A stretch of 64,000 bases of DNA. Origin: Sinonovacula constricta. Taxonomy: Eukaryota; Mollusca; Bivalvia; Cardiida; Solecurtidae. The notes under the pieces are model-generated. The model did no database searches and was not told the origin of the DNA. It was given only the letters and a program-made list of their open reading frames with translations. The DNA lies in assembly GCA_007844125.1 (NCBI GenBank), contig CM017567.1, positions 35,747,885 to 35,811,884 of the forward strand, read 5' to 3'. Of this stretch, positions 1 to 10,165 are shown one piece after another. Each line of letters opens with the position of its first letter. The first letter of the stretch is position 1. The position numbers and the translations under genes were made by a program.

Positions 1-71
1 AGAAAGAAAAGAGAAAGAAGAAAGAAAGAAAGAAAAGAAAGAAGAAAGAAAAGGAAAGAAAGAAGAAAGAA

Positions 72-119
<48 letters not shown>
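1..119. repeat. (GAAA)n purine-rich microsatellite
   Basis: Nearly pure purine run of AAAG/AAAGA units starting at or before the window edge. It directly precedes the dispersed 95-bp block at 120..214. A similar A/G-rich run precedes the other copy of that block (18380..18443), so the purine run looks like part of the same repeat rather than an independent microsatellite. Confidence 0.9.
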
Positions 120-214
120 CATTGCCTCGAGAAAAAATCGCTGTGCTAAATAGTATAGTTCATTTATACATGTGGGGAGAATGTCGTCTGGCTGATTTGT
201 GGTGCGCCAGTGGT
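120..214. repeat. Dispersed 95-bp block, copy A
   Basis: About 95 bp matching 18444..18540 at roughly 85-90% by eye, including the shared stretches TAGTATAGTTCA and GTGGGGAGAATGTCGTCTGG. Both copies follow an A/G-rich run and both lose similarity right after GTGGTGCGCCAGT, giving a sharp common boundary. No coding potential or TIR was seen. It may be one end of an unclassified mobile element. Confidence 0.7.
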
Positions 215-486
215 TCTAGCCAGACATTTGTTTTGTATGATGGATGGTGTGGAGTCCTTATAAACAAATGTTAACCATAAAAGCGAGGTATATCTATATG
301 TATTAAAAATAACTGTAACTACTTTTTTCATTTAAAAAGACACCTATTGTCTTTTTACTCTCACATGTTGTAGTATTAAATGTGACCGAGGAGTTACATG
401 TTATCGTAACATATTTTCAATCGTTTTATATATTTAAATATCGTTCTTGTAAGTATCTGGCTGTATCGCAATTAGTGTTGGGTTTT
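215..486. other. Intergenic, no feature seen
   Basis: AT-rich sequence with no ORF, tandem repeat or recognisable element. Confidence 0.5.
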
Positions 487-870
487 AAATCTGTTATCCG
501 ACAGTTTGGATCAAAAATATTTTTTCAAATAACCAAATAACTCATTATTAGCTGAAAATGTCCTGTAAATGCTGCTCATGGATGTCCTAGATGAGTGTAA
601 GCAGTGAAACATAAACCCCCATTCCTAATTGCAAACAGGTATTTCCCACCTGAGCCACGCTGCAGATAAATCTATTTTAAACTAAGAAAACCACGTGACA
701 ACTCACTTTTGAGATTAGGTTATATCGCCATCCGATTAACCCGCTCTGAATATCTATTTTTAGCATAAATCAGTATCAACCGTTTTTATAGATCTGGAAT
801 GAATGAACTTATAGAGTGTTTTTATCGCGATTTGTACTATCAAACAATATAGGTGGTGTTCACAACCATC
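487..870 (-). repeat. Dispersed element X, copy 1 (reverse)
   Basis: Reverse-orientation relative of copies at 6990..7290, 22520..22790 (reverse) and 42191..42580. Shared landmarks are the terminus (reverse complement of AAACTGTCGGATA), a GATGTCCTA block, a GAGCCACGCTGCA block and an AAATAGATAT block. Copies are diverged with small indels. I see no coding capacity and cannot assign a superfamily; it behaves like a non-autonomous element of about 385 bp. Confidence 0.6.
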
Positions 871-914
871 TTAATACTGATACTTAAGTATGATTTATTC
901 AGAAATGATGCCCA

Positions 915-985
915 AATTCCACAAAGCAGTGGTAAGCTATTATTACATGAATTTGCAAACTGTCGGATACCAACTTTAAGGTTCG
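915..985 (+). repeat. Solitary relative of the 77-bp satellite monomer
   Basis: The sequence CAGTGGTAAGCTATTATTAC, then GCAAACTGTCGGATACCAAC and TTTAAGG, follows the order of the monomer in the array at 18541..22115 (GACAGAGGTAAGATATTGTT, then GCAAACTGTCAGATAGCACC and TTTAAG), with a deletion of several bases in the middle. A single dispersed copy far from the array suggests the monomer arose from, or travels with, a mobile element. Confidence 0.6.
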
Positions 986-1700
986 TGAATTAATTTTCTT
1001 TTGAAAGTGTCAAAGGGAAATAACATTGATTAACATCTGAATATTGCAATTCGGTTTTTTTCCCTTCAAATAAGTGCCAACCTTTAAATCTAAACGGGCC
1101 GTTCTGACAACTTCGGTCGGATCATGGTAGAGAATATATAATATTAACAGAAAAACTTATACAAAAGAAATACAGCAACGAGTATTAGTGTAACGTGGTA
1201 TTCAAAGGCGTAGCTAGACCTGGTATAATATGCACGCCTGGCCGCTGGGTGGCGGGGGCGGGGGGAGGGGCGGTATTGCGATAATCACTTATACATTGTT
1301 ATCTTTTCGTGAATATTTACAATGTCTTCAAATGTGTCAGACATCCATCCTGCTGTGTCGTAAACCAAGTATGTTTAAAGGTGAGGTTAAAGACTTATGT
1401 CGAACAATATCAGAATATTTTAGAATATAATAGAGGTGGTGCGGTAAAACCAAGTAACTAGTTTAAGTGTCATTTTAAGATGAGCCATATTGATCATGAC
1501 TTATACTGTGTAACAATTGAGATAGTGTTCAAAACAGATACCACCCATATTTTAAATGGTAATTTATTTATCCAGGCTAATCGATTATACATAACACATG
1601 CATGTTAACATGGCGTCCTTCAATGCAGTTGTTTCATATTTTTAAATTTTTAAAGATTTTTAGCTGGAAAAGGTACACGGATAAAACATCGTGGAAATAA
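986..1700. other. Intergenic with a G-rich patch
   Basis: No gene supported. The short ORF over 1230..1430 is driven by the G-rich patch and has no coding signature. GGCGTAGCTAG near 1207 is a motif I associate with metazoan repeats, but no element boundary can be drawn. Confidence 0.4.
1246..1274 (+). other. Potential G-quadruplex motif
   Basis: At least four G-runs of three or more bases with short loops lie within about 30 bases on the + strand (GGGTGGCGGGGGCGGGGGG followed by AGGGG). This meets the usual pattern for intramolecular G4 formation. No adjacent gene start is supported, so any function is unknown. Confidence 0.5.
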
Positions 1701-1701
1701 T

Positions 1702-1719
1702 TCTCTCTCTCTCTCTCCT

Positions 1720-1794
<75 letters not shown>

Positions 1795-1810
1795 TTCTCT
1801 GTGTCTCTCT
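1702..1810. repeat. (CT)n microsatellite
   Basis: About 100 bp of CT dinucleotides with few interruptions. The Arg-Glu repeat ORF on the other strand is a product of this repeat and not a gene. Confidence 0.95.
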
Positions 1811-2341
1811 TTCTGAAAGTTAAATAGCCGAGGTGATCAAAATTTGTAAGAGAGTTACAGTTCGTAAGGCAAACGTACATAATGAAAGAAAGAGAGAAAG
1901 AGACGGGATTTCTTAATACGATTAAATAAAATGGACAGTTAAATAAAGAACATTTACTTTCATTTGATCTCCTTAAATGTCATTTCTATTAAAATCAAAT
2001 TCTAAAAGTGCAGCGTTACAAATATTGCATTAAAGCAACATCATTTACCGGTGGAAGAAGACACAGCCTGGGTAGAACCACCAGCTTTCGATAGTTGGAT
2101 CTGTTATCGGAAAAAAACATACCAATTCTTAATAATGTTAGCAATGCTGACATGCAAAAGTCATAAATTAGAACTGAATTCTTTTATCAATAAGGAATCA
2201 AATGTATGCTGTTGGTTTGCAATAGCAAATGAAACCAACACGTTCTATTCTGTTCTATATTGCGAGACCACAAAGGTGTGAAATTACTTTGACGTCACCT
2301 TTTGAAAATGGGTAGGGATTAAATATTAGTTCCAAATTGTC

Positions 2342-2430
2342 GCTAATGTATCACCTTCATAGCGCAGTGGTTAGTGCATCTGACCGGTGATACAGAAAGT
2401 CGTGGGTTCGAATCCCACCAGCGTCACTTG
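2342..2430 (+). repeat. tRNA-derived SINE-like head
   Basis: An A-box-like segment (TAGCGCAGTGGTTAG) is followed about 35 bases later by a perfect B-box (GGTTCGAATCC) inside a pairing T-arm (GTGGG/CCCAC). The acceptor ends do not pair and the anticodon arm is imperfect with an unsuitable loop, so it is not a working tRNA. It reads as a tRNA-derived RNA polymerase III promoter of a SINE. It runs directly into the GT-rich minisatellite, which may have grown from the SINE tail. Confidence 0.6.
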
Positions 2431-2439
2431 TGGGTGCTG

Positions 2440-2715
2440 TCCGTTGAGTGTGAGGTAAGTGTAAGATGGTTGAGAGAATGAGTGTGGGGTGGGTGTGAGA
2501 GTGTGGTGAAGGTGGGTGTGAGAGTGTGGTGAGTGGGTGAGGGTGGGTGGATTTGAGAGTGTGGTGTGAGAGTCAAGGTGGTGGGAATGGTCAAGGTGGG
2601 TGTGAGAGTGTGGGTGTGCGTATGTGTGAGAATGTGATGTGTGTGGGTGTGAGAGCTTGAGTGGATGTGCGTGTGGTTGTGGAAGGTGTTAAAGTTGGAG
2701 TGTGTGAGAGTGTGG
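2440..2715 (+). repeat. GTGTGAGAGTGTGG-type minisatellite
   Basis: Irregular tandem units built from GTGTGAGAGTGTGG and GGTGGGTGTGAG. The complementary ORF (HTHTHT-rich) is a shadow. The complementary version of the same repeat occurs at 2935..3060, giving two inverted arms around about 220 bp. Confidence 0.8.
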
Positions 2716-2934
2716 TTGTAAATATAAGAGCGTTTTACTACATTTTGAAAGAACATGTTTGAAACACATAAGTTTGACCAACAAACATAGGCTTGTTTTG
2801 AAATCTTAAAAAATAAGAAATTCTCAACAATACCATTATGTGTGTTCCATAATATAGTTTTATTTATAACATCATCATTTTGAAACATACATACCCTTAA
2901 TCTCACAAATCCCACCCATACTTTTATCGAAAAC

Positions 2935-3060
2935 CCGACCCGACCCACACTCTCACTCCAAATCCCACCGCACTCTCACCAACATCCCGACCCGCACTCT
3001 CAGATTCACAACAGACCCACACCCACAATCACAATCTCTCACCTTTAATCGCGCATTCTC
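2935..3060 (-). repeat. Inverted arm of the GTGTGAGA minisatellite
   Basis: CACACTCTCACTCC, CCGCACTCTCACC and ACAATCTCTCACC are complements of the units at 2440..2715, so the pair can fold back. The spacer (2716..2934) shows no gene. Confidence 0.6.
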
Positions 3061-4311
3061 ACAGCAGAAAACAGTTTAAATTCTAACAAAACTTGAATGA
3101 CGAAGGAATGTTACGCATCTATCTATTAAATGTTACTGTTAAGTGTGTGATAATTAGTGCAGTCTGCCCTTGCATGCAAATTAATACAGTTATGTTATAT
3201 GAAAAGTAAGAATCAACAATTGATATTAGTAAGGTTCTAATTGCGATGTTGTCACATTTCTTACGTTTATTGTTTTAGCTTAGTTGGTTACTGTATTAAG
3301 AAATGAAAAAACACACACACTATAATAGATATTTAACAATATGGCAGTTTTCCAGCTGAAATAGCATAAACATAACCGTTTATAAAATGATATTGCGTCT
3401 CAAAACTGTGACGTCACCCCATAAATAGTTCCCTCACCTGATTATCTACATCCTCCATTGCGACGTGATCTGAGCGCGTTATGATCACAGGGGCTTGGGG
3501 CATTAGTTTCCTTTATGTTCGGATGTATTATTTTAAGGAAATTCATTCTCCAAGCCCATGTGGTTATGATAAAATCTCTGGGCACTAGCAAAATTTATAA
3601 AGCAAATAAGTCGAGCTCCCGTATTGGATAATTCAAATTTCCCGCCGAAATATAACTTTAAAACCGCTTTAAAGCAATACCTTGTCTTTAATTTTTTAAA
3701 AGATAATTAAAAATAGAAAAACGCCGAAATAGCAGAATTATATACATATTCGGAATCTATGGCATTGTAACACAGAAAATTCTAATTAAAAAAAAATACA
3801 ATGCAAAGTATATGGCTAGGAAAAAATAATACAAAAAACTTCAAATCACGTTAGGTACACCCACTACACATCTATGATAGTTGTTTGTAACCTTTTATTC
3901 AAATTTGCGATTAAACTTGAATTATATATTCCAAACACCGATTAATTAGGGTAATTAACTCTAATTAATTTTAAATAAATGCTTCAAAACTAAAATGATG
4001 GAGTGGTTACTCAAGTGTACATTTTTGCCATAACACACATACTGGATGTTTTTATAGCTTGATCTCGGATTAATATTAAATAAGTAGATATTGATGATTT
4101 TTAAAAATTACTCAAATAACACATCAAAACATAAAATTGCACAGGCGGACAAAATCTCCCACCCACCATATATATATTATGGTAAACAGCTTTATTATTC
4201 TCGCATAATACAGCTCTCAAGCTTGTCTACGTTTCTTTTTGTTTGTTTGTTTTGTTGTTGTTGTTGTTTTTTGTTTTGTTTTTTGAAACGTTATTTTCTT
4301 ATTAGCATCAA
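3061..4311. other. Intergenic; palindromic CRE and a dispersed-pair fragment
   Basis: No gene is supported. A perfect TGACGTCA palindrome lies at 3409..3416. The stretch about 3421..3482 (GATTATCTACATCCTCCATT, then GTGATCTGAGCGCGTTA) is repeated in diverged form at about 9580..9632, marking a dispersed repeat of unknown class. The rest is AT-rich and featureless. Confidence 0.5.
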
Positions 4312-4363
4312 TGACGCCATCGGCACAACGTCACGGCGTCAACGACGTCAAATCGTCATGACG
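4312..4363. promoter_or_regulatory. Cluster of six CRE/CREB-type half sites
   Basis: TGACG at 4312 and 4359 and CGTCA at 4329, 4337, 4346 and 4354 fall within 52 bases; the one at 4346 is part of GACGTCA, one base short of a full CRE. TGACG/CGTCA is the half site bound by CREB/ATF-type bZIP factors. The cluster lies 59-110 bases upstream of the start codon at 4422. Promoter function is inferred from position and density only, and no TATA box at a convincing distance was found. Confidence 0.5.
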
Positions 4364-4421
4364 TTACGTTACGTTTCTATAGACACACAAGCACAAACAT
4401 ACAAGCAAGTCACTTATAAAG

Positions 4422-4526
4422 ATGAGCGCCAAAAGAAGGAGACAGAAGGCAGTGCCATGGAGACAGGGACCCAAAACTGGTGTACTCCTAAGGACTATCC
4501 GAGGGGAAACGTTCTATAATTATTTG
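4422..4526 (+). CDS. Exon 1 of the 30-residue-repeat gene
   Basis: Thirty-five codons from ATG to TTG, rich in Arg and Lys. It sits in a different frame from the longer overlapping ORF. It is preferred because it has an ATG start, ends exactly at a consensus donor and joins exon 2 without a phase break. The basic N-terminus could act as a nuclear or membrane-binding patch. Confidence 0.65.
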
Positions 4527-6192
4527 GTGAGTAGAAAATTGAAATAATACATTGTATATATTATATATTATATAAATTTCTGAAGCTTGCAACACAACAA
4601 AGTTAAAAACATTGCTTGTGATATGTAATTATATACAATAAAATATATTTCTATATATCTATAATAATTTTATGAGGTAATATTATTATATTATTTTATG
4701 CACAATCTTTAAAGTCTGCTACTCGAAAATGAATAACATAAAATATAATAAAAAATTAAGAAGTCGCATATTGAATAGTTGTCAAATTTTAAATATTAAA
4801 CCGTTCTAATTAACACAACATAAATAATAGTTTTTGGTATTTACAGAACGAAATTGATAAGTTGCCTGTTAAACGTTCCCTACAAACAAACAGAAATAGG
4901 ACTTAATTCATTTCCATATAATAAAAACAATGGGATGGAAATTAGTAAACAGACCTTTTAAAAGAGTGAAGTGAAACGGAAAAAGAAAAATACAACACCG
5001 CACACTTTAATGCTGAAAAACTACTTTTTATTTTAAGGATCCTCCAGTGATAAACCCATTCTCGACCCCATTGCAACTGAACCCAGATGCCCCTGAGTTT
5101 ACGCCTAGAGCAGTTAAGGCGGAAGAATTACGTAAAGCAGATTCCAAACGAGAAGTGAAACATATCATCGAGGGAATCTTGAAAGATGTTGCAGATATAG
5201 CGGAGCAAAACGAGAAAAAGAGAGCAATTGAGTTGCATGAAGACGTCAAAGATATTCTCGAAGGTATTTTGAAAGATGTGGAAGATAAAGCAGAGCAAAA
5301 CGAGAGAAAGAGAGCAATTGAGTTGCAGGAAGACGTCAAAGATATCCTCGAAGGTATTTTGAAAGATGTGGAAGATAAAGCAGAGCAAAAGGAGAGAAAG
5401 AGAGCAATTGAGTTGCAGGAAGACGTCAAAGATATCCGCGATAGTATTTTGAAAGATGTGGAAGATAAAGCAGAGCAAAACGAGAGAAAGAAAGCAATTG
5501 AGTTGCAGGAAGACGTTAAAGATATCCTCGAAGGTATTTTGAAAGATGTGGAAGATAAAGCAGAGCAAAACGAGAGAAAGAGAGCAAATGAGTTGCAGGA
5601 AGACGTCAAAGATATCCTCGAAGGTATTTTGAAAGATGTGGAAGATAAAGCAGAACAAAACGAGAGAAAGAGAGCAATTGAGTTGCAGGAAGACGTCAAA
5701 GATATTCTCGAAGGCATTTTGAAAGATGTGGAAGATAAAGCAGAGCAAAACGAGAGGAGAAGAGCATTTGAGCTGCAGGAAGACGTCAAAGGTTTTCTCG
5801 AAGGCATCTTAAAAGACGTGGAAGATATAGCAGAGCAAAACGAGATAAAGAAGGCCAAACAATTGCAGGAGGATATCAAGAAATATGTTGATGATCTGAT
5901 TGACAAAGCAGCAAGAATGGTGAAGGATATGGACGGTGGTGTGGAGGAAGGAGTGGTTGTGGAGATGGAGAAATATGAAGTAGTGGTAGATGACATGGTG
6001 GAAGTTGAAGAGGATGAGCTGAAAGCCTCTGCTGTGGCGAAAGATGAAATGATACTTGCAATCGAAGTGCAGCTGGACAACGGGAAGGTGGAGAACGCCT
6101 TAGATAATGTTGAAGAAGAGGAGGAGAAGAATATTGGGTGCTTTAGTTGTATTTCCAACTGCTTCAGAAGAATTAAGAAGCTGTTTAAATAG
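4422..6192 (+). CDS. Two-exon gene for a 30-residue-repeat, Cys-tailed protein
   Basis: Exon 1 is 4422..4526 (ATG; 35 codons; basic start MSAKRRRQ) and ends at a strong donor, TATTTG/GTGAGTAG. Exon 2 is 5038..6192, entered after CTACTTTTTATTTTAAG. Both junctions are phase 0, giving about 419 residues. The long ORF in exon 2 has no ATG of its own before the repeats, so the upstream exon is required. Residues about 68-312 hold eight tandem 30-residue units (consensus core ELQEDVKDILEGILKDVEDK), charged and predicted helical. A degenerate ninth unit, an acidic region and the end GCFSCISNCFRRIKKLFK follow. The tail combines three cysteines with basic residues, compatible with lipidation or membrane contact (inference). 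No signal peptide or membrane span was seen. An AATAAA lies at 6332. I do not recognise the family; gene structure is fairly secure, function unknown. Confidence 0.75.
5038..6192 (+). CDS. Exon 2 (terminal) of the 30-residue-repeat gene
   Basis: Begins GATCCTCCAGTG after the acceptor and stays open to TAG at 6190..6192 (384 codons). An in-frame TGA at 5014 closes the frame upstream, which supports an acceptor at 5037/5038. It holds all the helical repeats and the Cys-rich tail. Confidence 0.75.
   Translation, partial: DPPVINPFSTPLQLNPDAPEFTPRAVKAEELRKADSKREVKHIIEGILKDVADIAEQNEKKRAIELHEDVKDILEGILKDVEDKAEQNERKRAIELQEDVKDILEGILKDVEDKAEQKERKRAIELQEDVKDIRDSILKDVEDKAEQNERKKAIELQEDVKDILEGILKDVEDKAEQNERKRANELQEDVKDILEGILKDVEDKAEQNERKRAIELQEDVKDILEGILKDVEDKAEQNERRRAFELQEDVKGFLEGILKDVEDIAEQNEIKKAKQLQEDIKKYVDDLIDKAARMVKDMDGGVEEGVVVEMEKYEVVVDDMVEVEEDELKASAVAKDEMILAIEVQLDNGKVENALDNVEEEEEKNIGCFSCISNCFRRIKKLFK
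5137..5870 (+). repeat. 90-bp coding tandem repeat
   Basis: Eight units of exactly 90 bp (30 codons). The central five or six differ at only a few positions, including silent ones, while the outer units are diverged. This is the usual picture of recent unequal exchange in the middle of an array. The strict 90-bp period preserves the reading frame and also keeps two reverse-strand frames open; those antisense ORFs are shadows. Confidence 0.9.
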
Positions 6193-6989
6193 AAAACTGT
6201 TAAAATTAACTAAACTTGTGTAAATATAGATATTATAAATATAAAAATGTCTAAATATTTGCTATCCCCATATTAAATGATTCGTGCACTTCATTTTAGC
6301 TTAAATATTTAAGTTTCGATCCTGCGGCCTTAATAAACCACATTCACTCGTTACGTATCGTACGCTCGATTCTAATGTGACTATTCTTCTAAGCATTCAC
6401 TGATACTGTTATTCAAGGTAAATACTCAAGGTAACACTACTTTTGTTTGGTTAAGAGAACGGAAGCATGCAAGCGAGCTGCGAGGCATTCGCGAATTTAT
6501 CTCGAAAAAATCCTAAGTGCCGAAAATTTGAAATTTACTTTAAATCTATAAAATGTGTACACGTTTGCTTTGAAATTTAAAAAAAGTAAATTTGAATAAC
6601 AGTTACAAGTCGTTATCATATCAATGTCAGCGAAGTACATAAATAGTTATTACATTTCAATATACATGTACATGTTATAATAAGACGGTTCTTACTAGAC
6701 ATATAAAATACTGGAAGAGTAATTAAATAACATTACACTACTTACAGAGAAGGATCCGGAATAGGGCTGGGGTCGGGGAGTGGGGTGATGGAGGATCCAT
6801 CGACAGTTTGCATGCATATCAAATACATATAACACTTTCGAACCACTGATTTAGGGAATTTGCGCATATTTTATATGAACCCATAATTTAGTCTTAATAA
6901 AAACGATTTTGCACACTAACTGAATTGTTAGAAATAACAGCGAAAAAAACACTCTGCATGTGTATTCTTTCCAAATGTATAAACAGCTC
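6193..6989. other. 3' flank of the repeat gene and intergenic sequence
   Basis: Holds ATTAAA near 6274 and AATAAA at 6332..6337 as possible polyadenylation signals for the upstream gene, and a short G-rich stretch (GGGGTCGGGGAGTGGGG) near 6771. Nothing else is supported. Confidence 0.5.
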
Positions 6990-7290
6990 GATAGTGGCCT
7001 CTGCTAAAATAGATATCGATGTCAGAGCGCATTACCCGGATATCTACATAACGCGAACTCACAAGTAAATGATCACGTGGTTTTGAGGGTTTAAAAATAG
7101 CTATCTCAGCAGCGTTGTTCGGATAGGAAATACCTGCGTGCAATGACGAGTGGTGGTTTATGCTCGACTGTTCACACAGATTTAGACCATCAATGAACAG
7201 CATTTTGAAGACCTTTTCGGATAGCAAGGACTTATTTGGTTATTTAAAAAAAGAAACTTTGGTCCAAACTGTCGAATACCAAATTTAAAA
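6990..7290 (+). repeat. Dispersed element X, copy 3
   Basis: Matches 42280..42580 in order: AGATATCGA.GTCAGAGC, TTTAAAAATAGCTA, ATAGGAAATAC, ATGCTCGAC.GTTCACACAGAT, then the terminus CCAAACTGTCGAATACCAAA. The reverse-strand ORF over 6928..7227 shares peptide similarity with one at 42347..42691 only because both translate this repeat. Confidence 0.7.
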
Positions 7291-8080
7291 GTTACAGTAC
7301 AAAACTATTAGATGTTTTTGCCAGTGTTGAACATTCAATTATAATTAAATTAACGTTGCAAAAATTACTCTGGCCAAATTATGGATACAGTTCAACGAAT
7401 GTCAATCGGACTTTAAAAAAGCAAATGTTAAAAATTGTACAAAACAAAAATTTACCTAGTACAAAAATGTATAAATCAACGATACAGTAATAAAGTAAAG
7501 GTAAACTGAACTCACTTCACCTTAAGCATCAACAAGAGAGCTTCATAATACTATCACTTACAAATCACAATGAAAAGGAATCTGTCACCCAAAACACAAA
7601 ATGACGGAAGTTATATTTGACAATCTTGAAAGTAAATAAGTTCCACATCTAACGTAGATATTACGACAACTCCCTGTAATTAGCTTCTAGCTAGCCAAAT
7701 ATGTTTATATGTTTTATCCTGGGATTAAATAATCTCCATGTACATGTACGCAATGTTTTAACTTTTACGGAACACATTCTCAGTAGTGTAACACCAAACT
7801 CAACACTTTGTCTTGCCGCTCACAATCTGCGTAGCACGTGAAGACCTCCCCTAACTATCACAGTCACCAGTCCCTTGACACGTGTCGTCTGATTTCTTTA
7901 TATTCTGATAGATTTAGTTATGAAGGGATTATGAAGGGTAGAGAGTAAAATAAACGTTTATTAACTGTTCTTTAATATGACGTTTATTGTGATGGAATTA
8001 AAATATATGTATCTTAAATAGAATAGAATATCAGTCCGAAATAATACGTAGGCAACGGTGTAAAAGATTTAAATAACTTT
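7291..8080. other. Intergenic, no feature seen
   Basis: AT-rich sequence with no gene, tandem repeat or element boundary that I can support. Confidence 0.5.
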
Positions 8081-8084
8081 ACAA

Positions 8085-8240
8085 CATATCTTTTAAAACG
8101 TGCACCTTGTTTCCGAACCCTAGATCTGCAAAAGTTAAAGCGATATCCAAAAAAAAAAAAGAAAAAAAATGACACCGCATTCGTGCTCTGCACCCAAAAT
8201 ACCATCTTGGACATAGTTTGCGTGAACGTTTGAAGCAAAG
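8085..8240. repeat. Dispersed repeat Y, copy 1
   Basis: Shares the order of motifs with 9836..9985: GTGC..TTTCCGA..CCTAGATCT.., AAG.GATATCC, A-rich, CCG.., TGC.CTGC.CC.. and the following gap pattern. The reverse-strand ORF across it (8014..8238) is not supported as a gene. Confidence 0.45.
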
Positions 8241-9655
8241 TACTTTATTGTCTTCATAAACTTGTGTTGTAAAACCTTCAATTTGCTAATTTCTGGACTG
8301 GCCTTTCCATTACTGAAACCTATTTAACTTTCAGCGAATTTGACTTTTTTTAAAAAGTGTACAAATGGCTTGTCGCATATGTCATATTTATAAATCTAAA
8401 AACCTGTTTGGTAGCAGCATCCATGCAAAGTGGCGGAAATGTTCGTTAAAGAAATAGGACACAGATAAGATGATCATTATCCTGTGATCCAAGGATCCAT
8501 ATATACTTTTGCTAAACAAAATCTATAGGTTTACCTGAGAAAAGACCTTAAGTTTTGCATTTGTTTATTTAAATATTGATTTTCCTCTTTAATAACAATA
8601 GTTCTACCAGCTATTAAGGCCTTTGACGTAAAAAATTCAGAAACTGAAATTTTGGAAACTATTTTTCTACCCTGTGTCGTTCTTTGGGAGATCTAAAACG
8701 TCATACACGTTGTTGTCTTAAAGGCGGAATCGTTTCAGGTTAATACAATTTATGTGATTGTTTGAGCAAACTAAATGGGTCCAAACTACCGCATACACAT
8801 TTTAAAGGGATCGTTCCAGCAATTTATTATATTTTTATAAATAAGAAACACTTATCAAACGGTTAGACAAGTAGCTAATACAATCCATTGTATACAAAGG
8901 AACGTTTATGGCGGGACGGCATCTTTTTGCAAAATGTGGTAATCATCAATATTGTCCGGTTTGGTCCTTTTTGAAGTTACCTAAAGCAAAGTGGTTTATA
9001 AAAGTTTCTAAGTTACATACAAACCAAATTCGTACAATTTCCAGTTGAGACTAAATTTGCGTTTTATGCAAAGAGTACATTTGATGTTGAACCAAAGAAA
9101 AAAAAAACAAGGACCATAGAAACACATCTCAAGAGAAAGCGAATAGGAGCTAATTACCTTGTCAAAAAAACAAAAAACAACAACAAGCTAGACCAAGAAT
9201 TTGTCTACATTGTAATAAGAATAATCGTTTGAACACATTCTGTTAAGTTGTATGCAACAAGCAACAGCCACAATACTATTGGAGAAAATAACATAGCGTT
9301 GGAGAAATGACTTCTCATTAATGCGGTTCTTAGCACAGTAAATAGGATTACTATTTTCTCCGGCCCCCTTTCCGCAACCTCTCAATAAAGAAAATGATAA
9401 TAAAATAATTGTTTCCTATCTGCAAACCATTAAGTATTTTAAAAAAAACCATTTAATCTACTAATTTACGAAACAAAATCTACTTGTATTTAACAATATA
9501 CGAATTGTTCTTAAAAACCACAAAACATAAAGTAAGCTCAGATGAACAGAAGAAGTAGCTGAATATAAATTAACACAGTTCCCTCCCTTAATTATCTATA
9601 TCTTCCACTGCGGAGTGATCTGCTCGCGTTAATTGATGTAGGTCTCTTTACAACC
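8241..9655. other. Intergenic, weak repeat traces only
   Basis: Contains a degenerate element-X-like terminus near 8770 and the second copy of a dispersed pair (about 9580..9632, relative of 3421..3482). No gene is supported; the small reverse ORF at 9188..9385 lacks any recognisable feature. Confidence 0.4.
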
Positions 9656-9656
9656 A

Positions 9657-10165
9657 GGCCCAAAATCCGATGTTTTCATCGGCGATTTTGGCATTTTGAC
9701 CGATCTTTTTTTGTGTGTTAGACAAATTACTCAGTATATGTTCCTAGGCTAAACCTGCCACGCTGAACACGAATCCGGTGTTCGTTTTGGGCTATCTCTT
9801 AGTGTGTCGGCGTACAGGCCGTTTTTAAAGGTGAGCACGTGCGCATTTTTCCGACCCTTAGATCTCTAAAACGGTAAGATATTTCCAAAAAGGATGCCGG
9901 TGTCTTGCTGTGCACCTCCAAAAAACCCTTTGTAACAGTTTTGGCAAAGGTTTGGAACAAAGTGGATTTCATCCAAAATCGGCCCAAATCCGACGTTTTC
10001 ATTAGCGGTTTTTCCGTTTTGGAGCGATTTTTTCATTGTTAGATAGAGGGTCAGTTTACGTTCCTAGGCTAAACCAGGCACGCTGAACACGAATCCGGCG
10101 TACAGACTGATTTTCTTAACACGTGCGCACGTTCGCATTTTTCCGACCCCTAGATTTCCGAAATG
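9657..10165. repeat. Dispersed repeat Y, partial tandem pair
   Basis: Two diverged units spaced by about 325 bp. Both contain TTCCTAGGCTAAACC, CACGCTGAACACGAATCCGG, GGCGTACAG, CACGTGCGCA and ATTTTTCCGACCC.TAGAT in the same order. The first unit is complete and the second truncated at the end. No protein family is recognised in the overlapping reverse ORF (9799..10002). Confidence 0.7.

Noticed and set aside
2342..2430. Functional tRNA gene
   Set aside because: The B-box and T-arm are good, but the acceptor stem does not pair and the anticodon loop is wrong.
4091..4519. 142-codon ORF overlapping exon 1
   Set aside because: It runs through poly-T/GTT low complexity and ends just before the donor; the alternative frame from 4422 fits the splice site and exon 2 phase.
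5028..6158. Long Ser/Phe/Cys-rich antisense ORFs opposite the repeat gene
   Set aside because: They exist because the 90-bp repeat is a multiple of three and lacks stops in those frames. The sense strand has a start, a spliced exon and a sensible tail.
6928..7227. 99-codon reverse ORF similar to the one at 42347..42691
   Set aside because: The peptide similarity is real but both lie in copies of dispersed element X, in non-conserved frames with unrelated ends.
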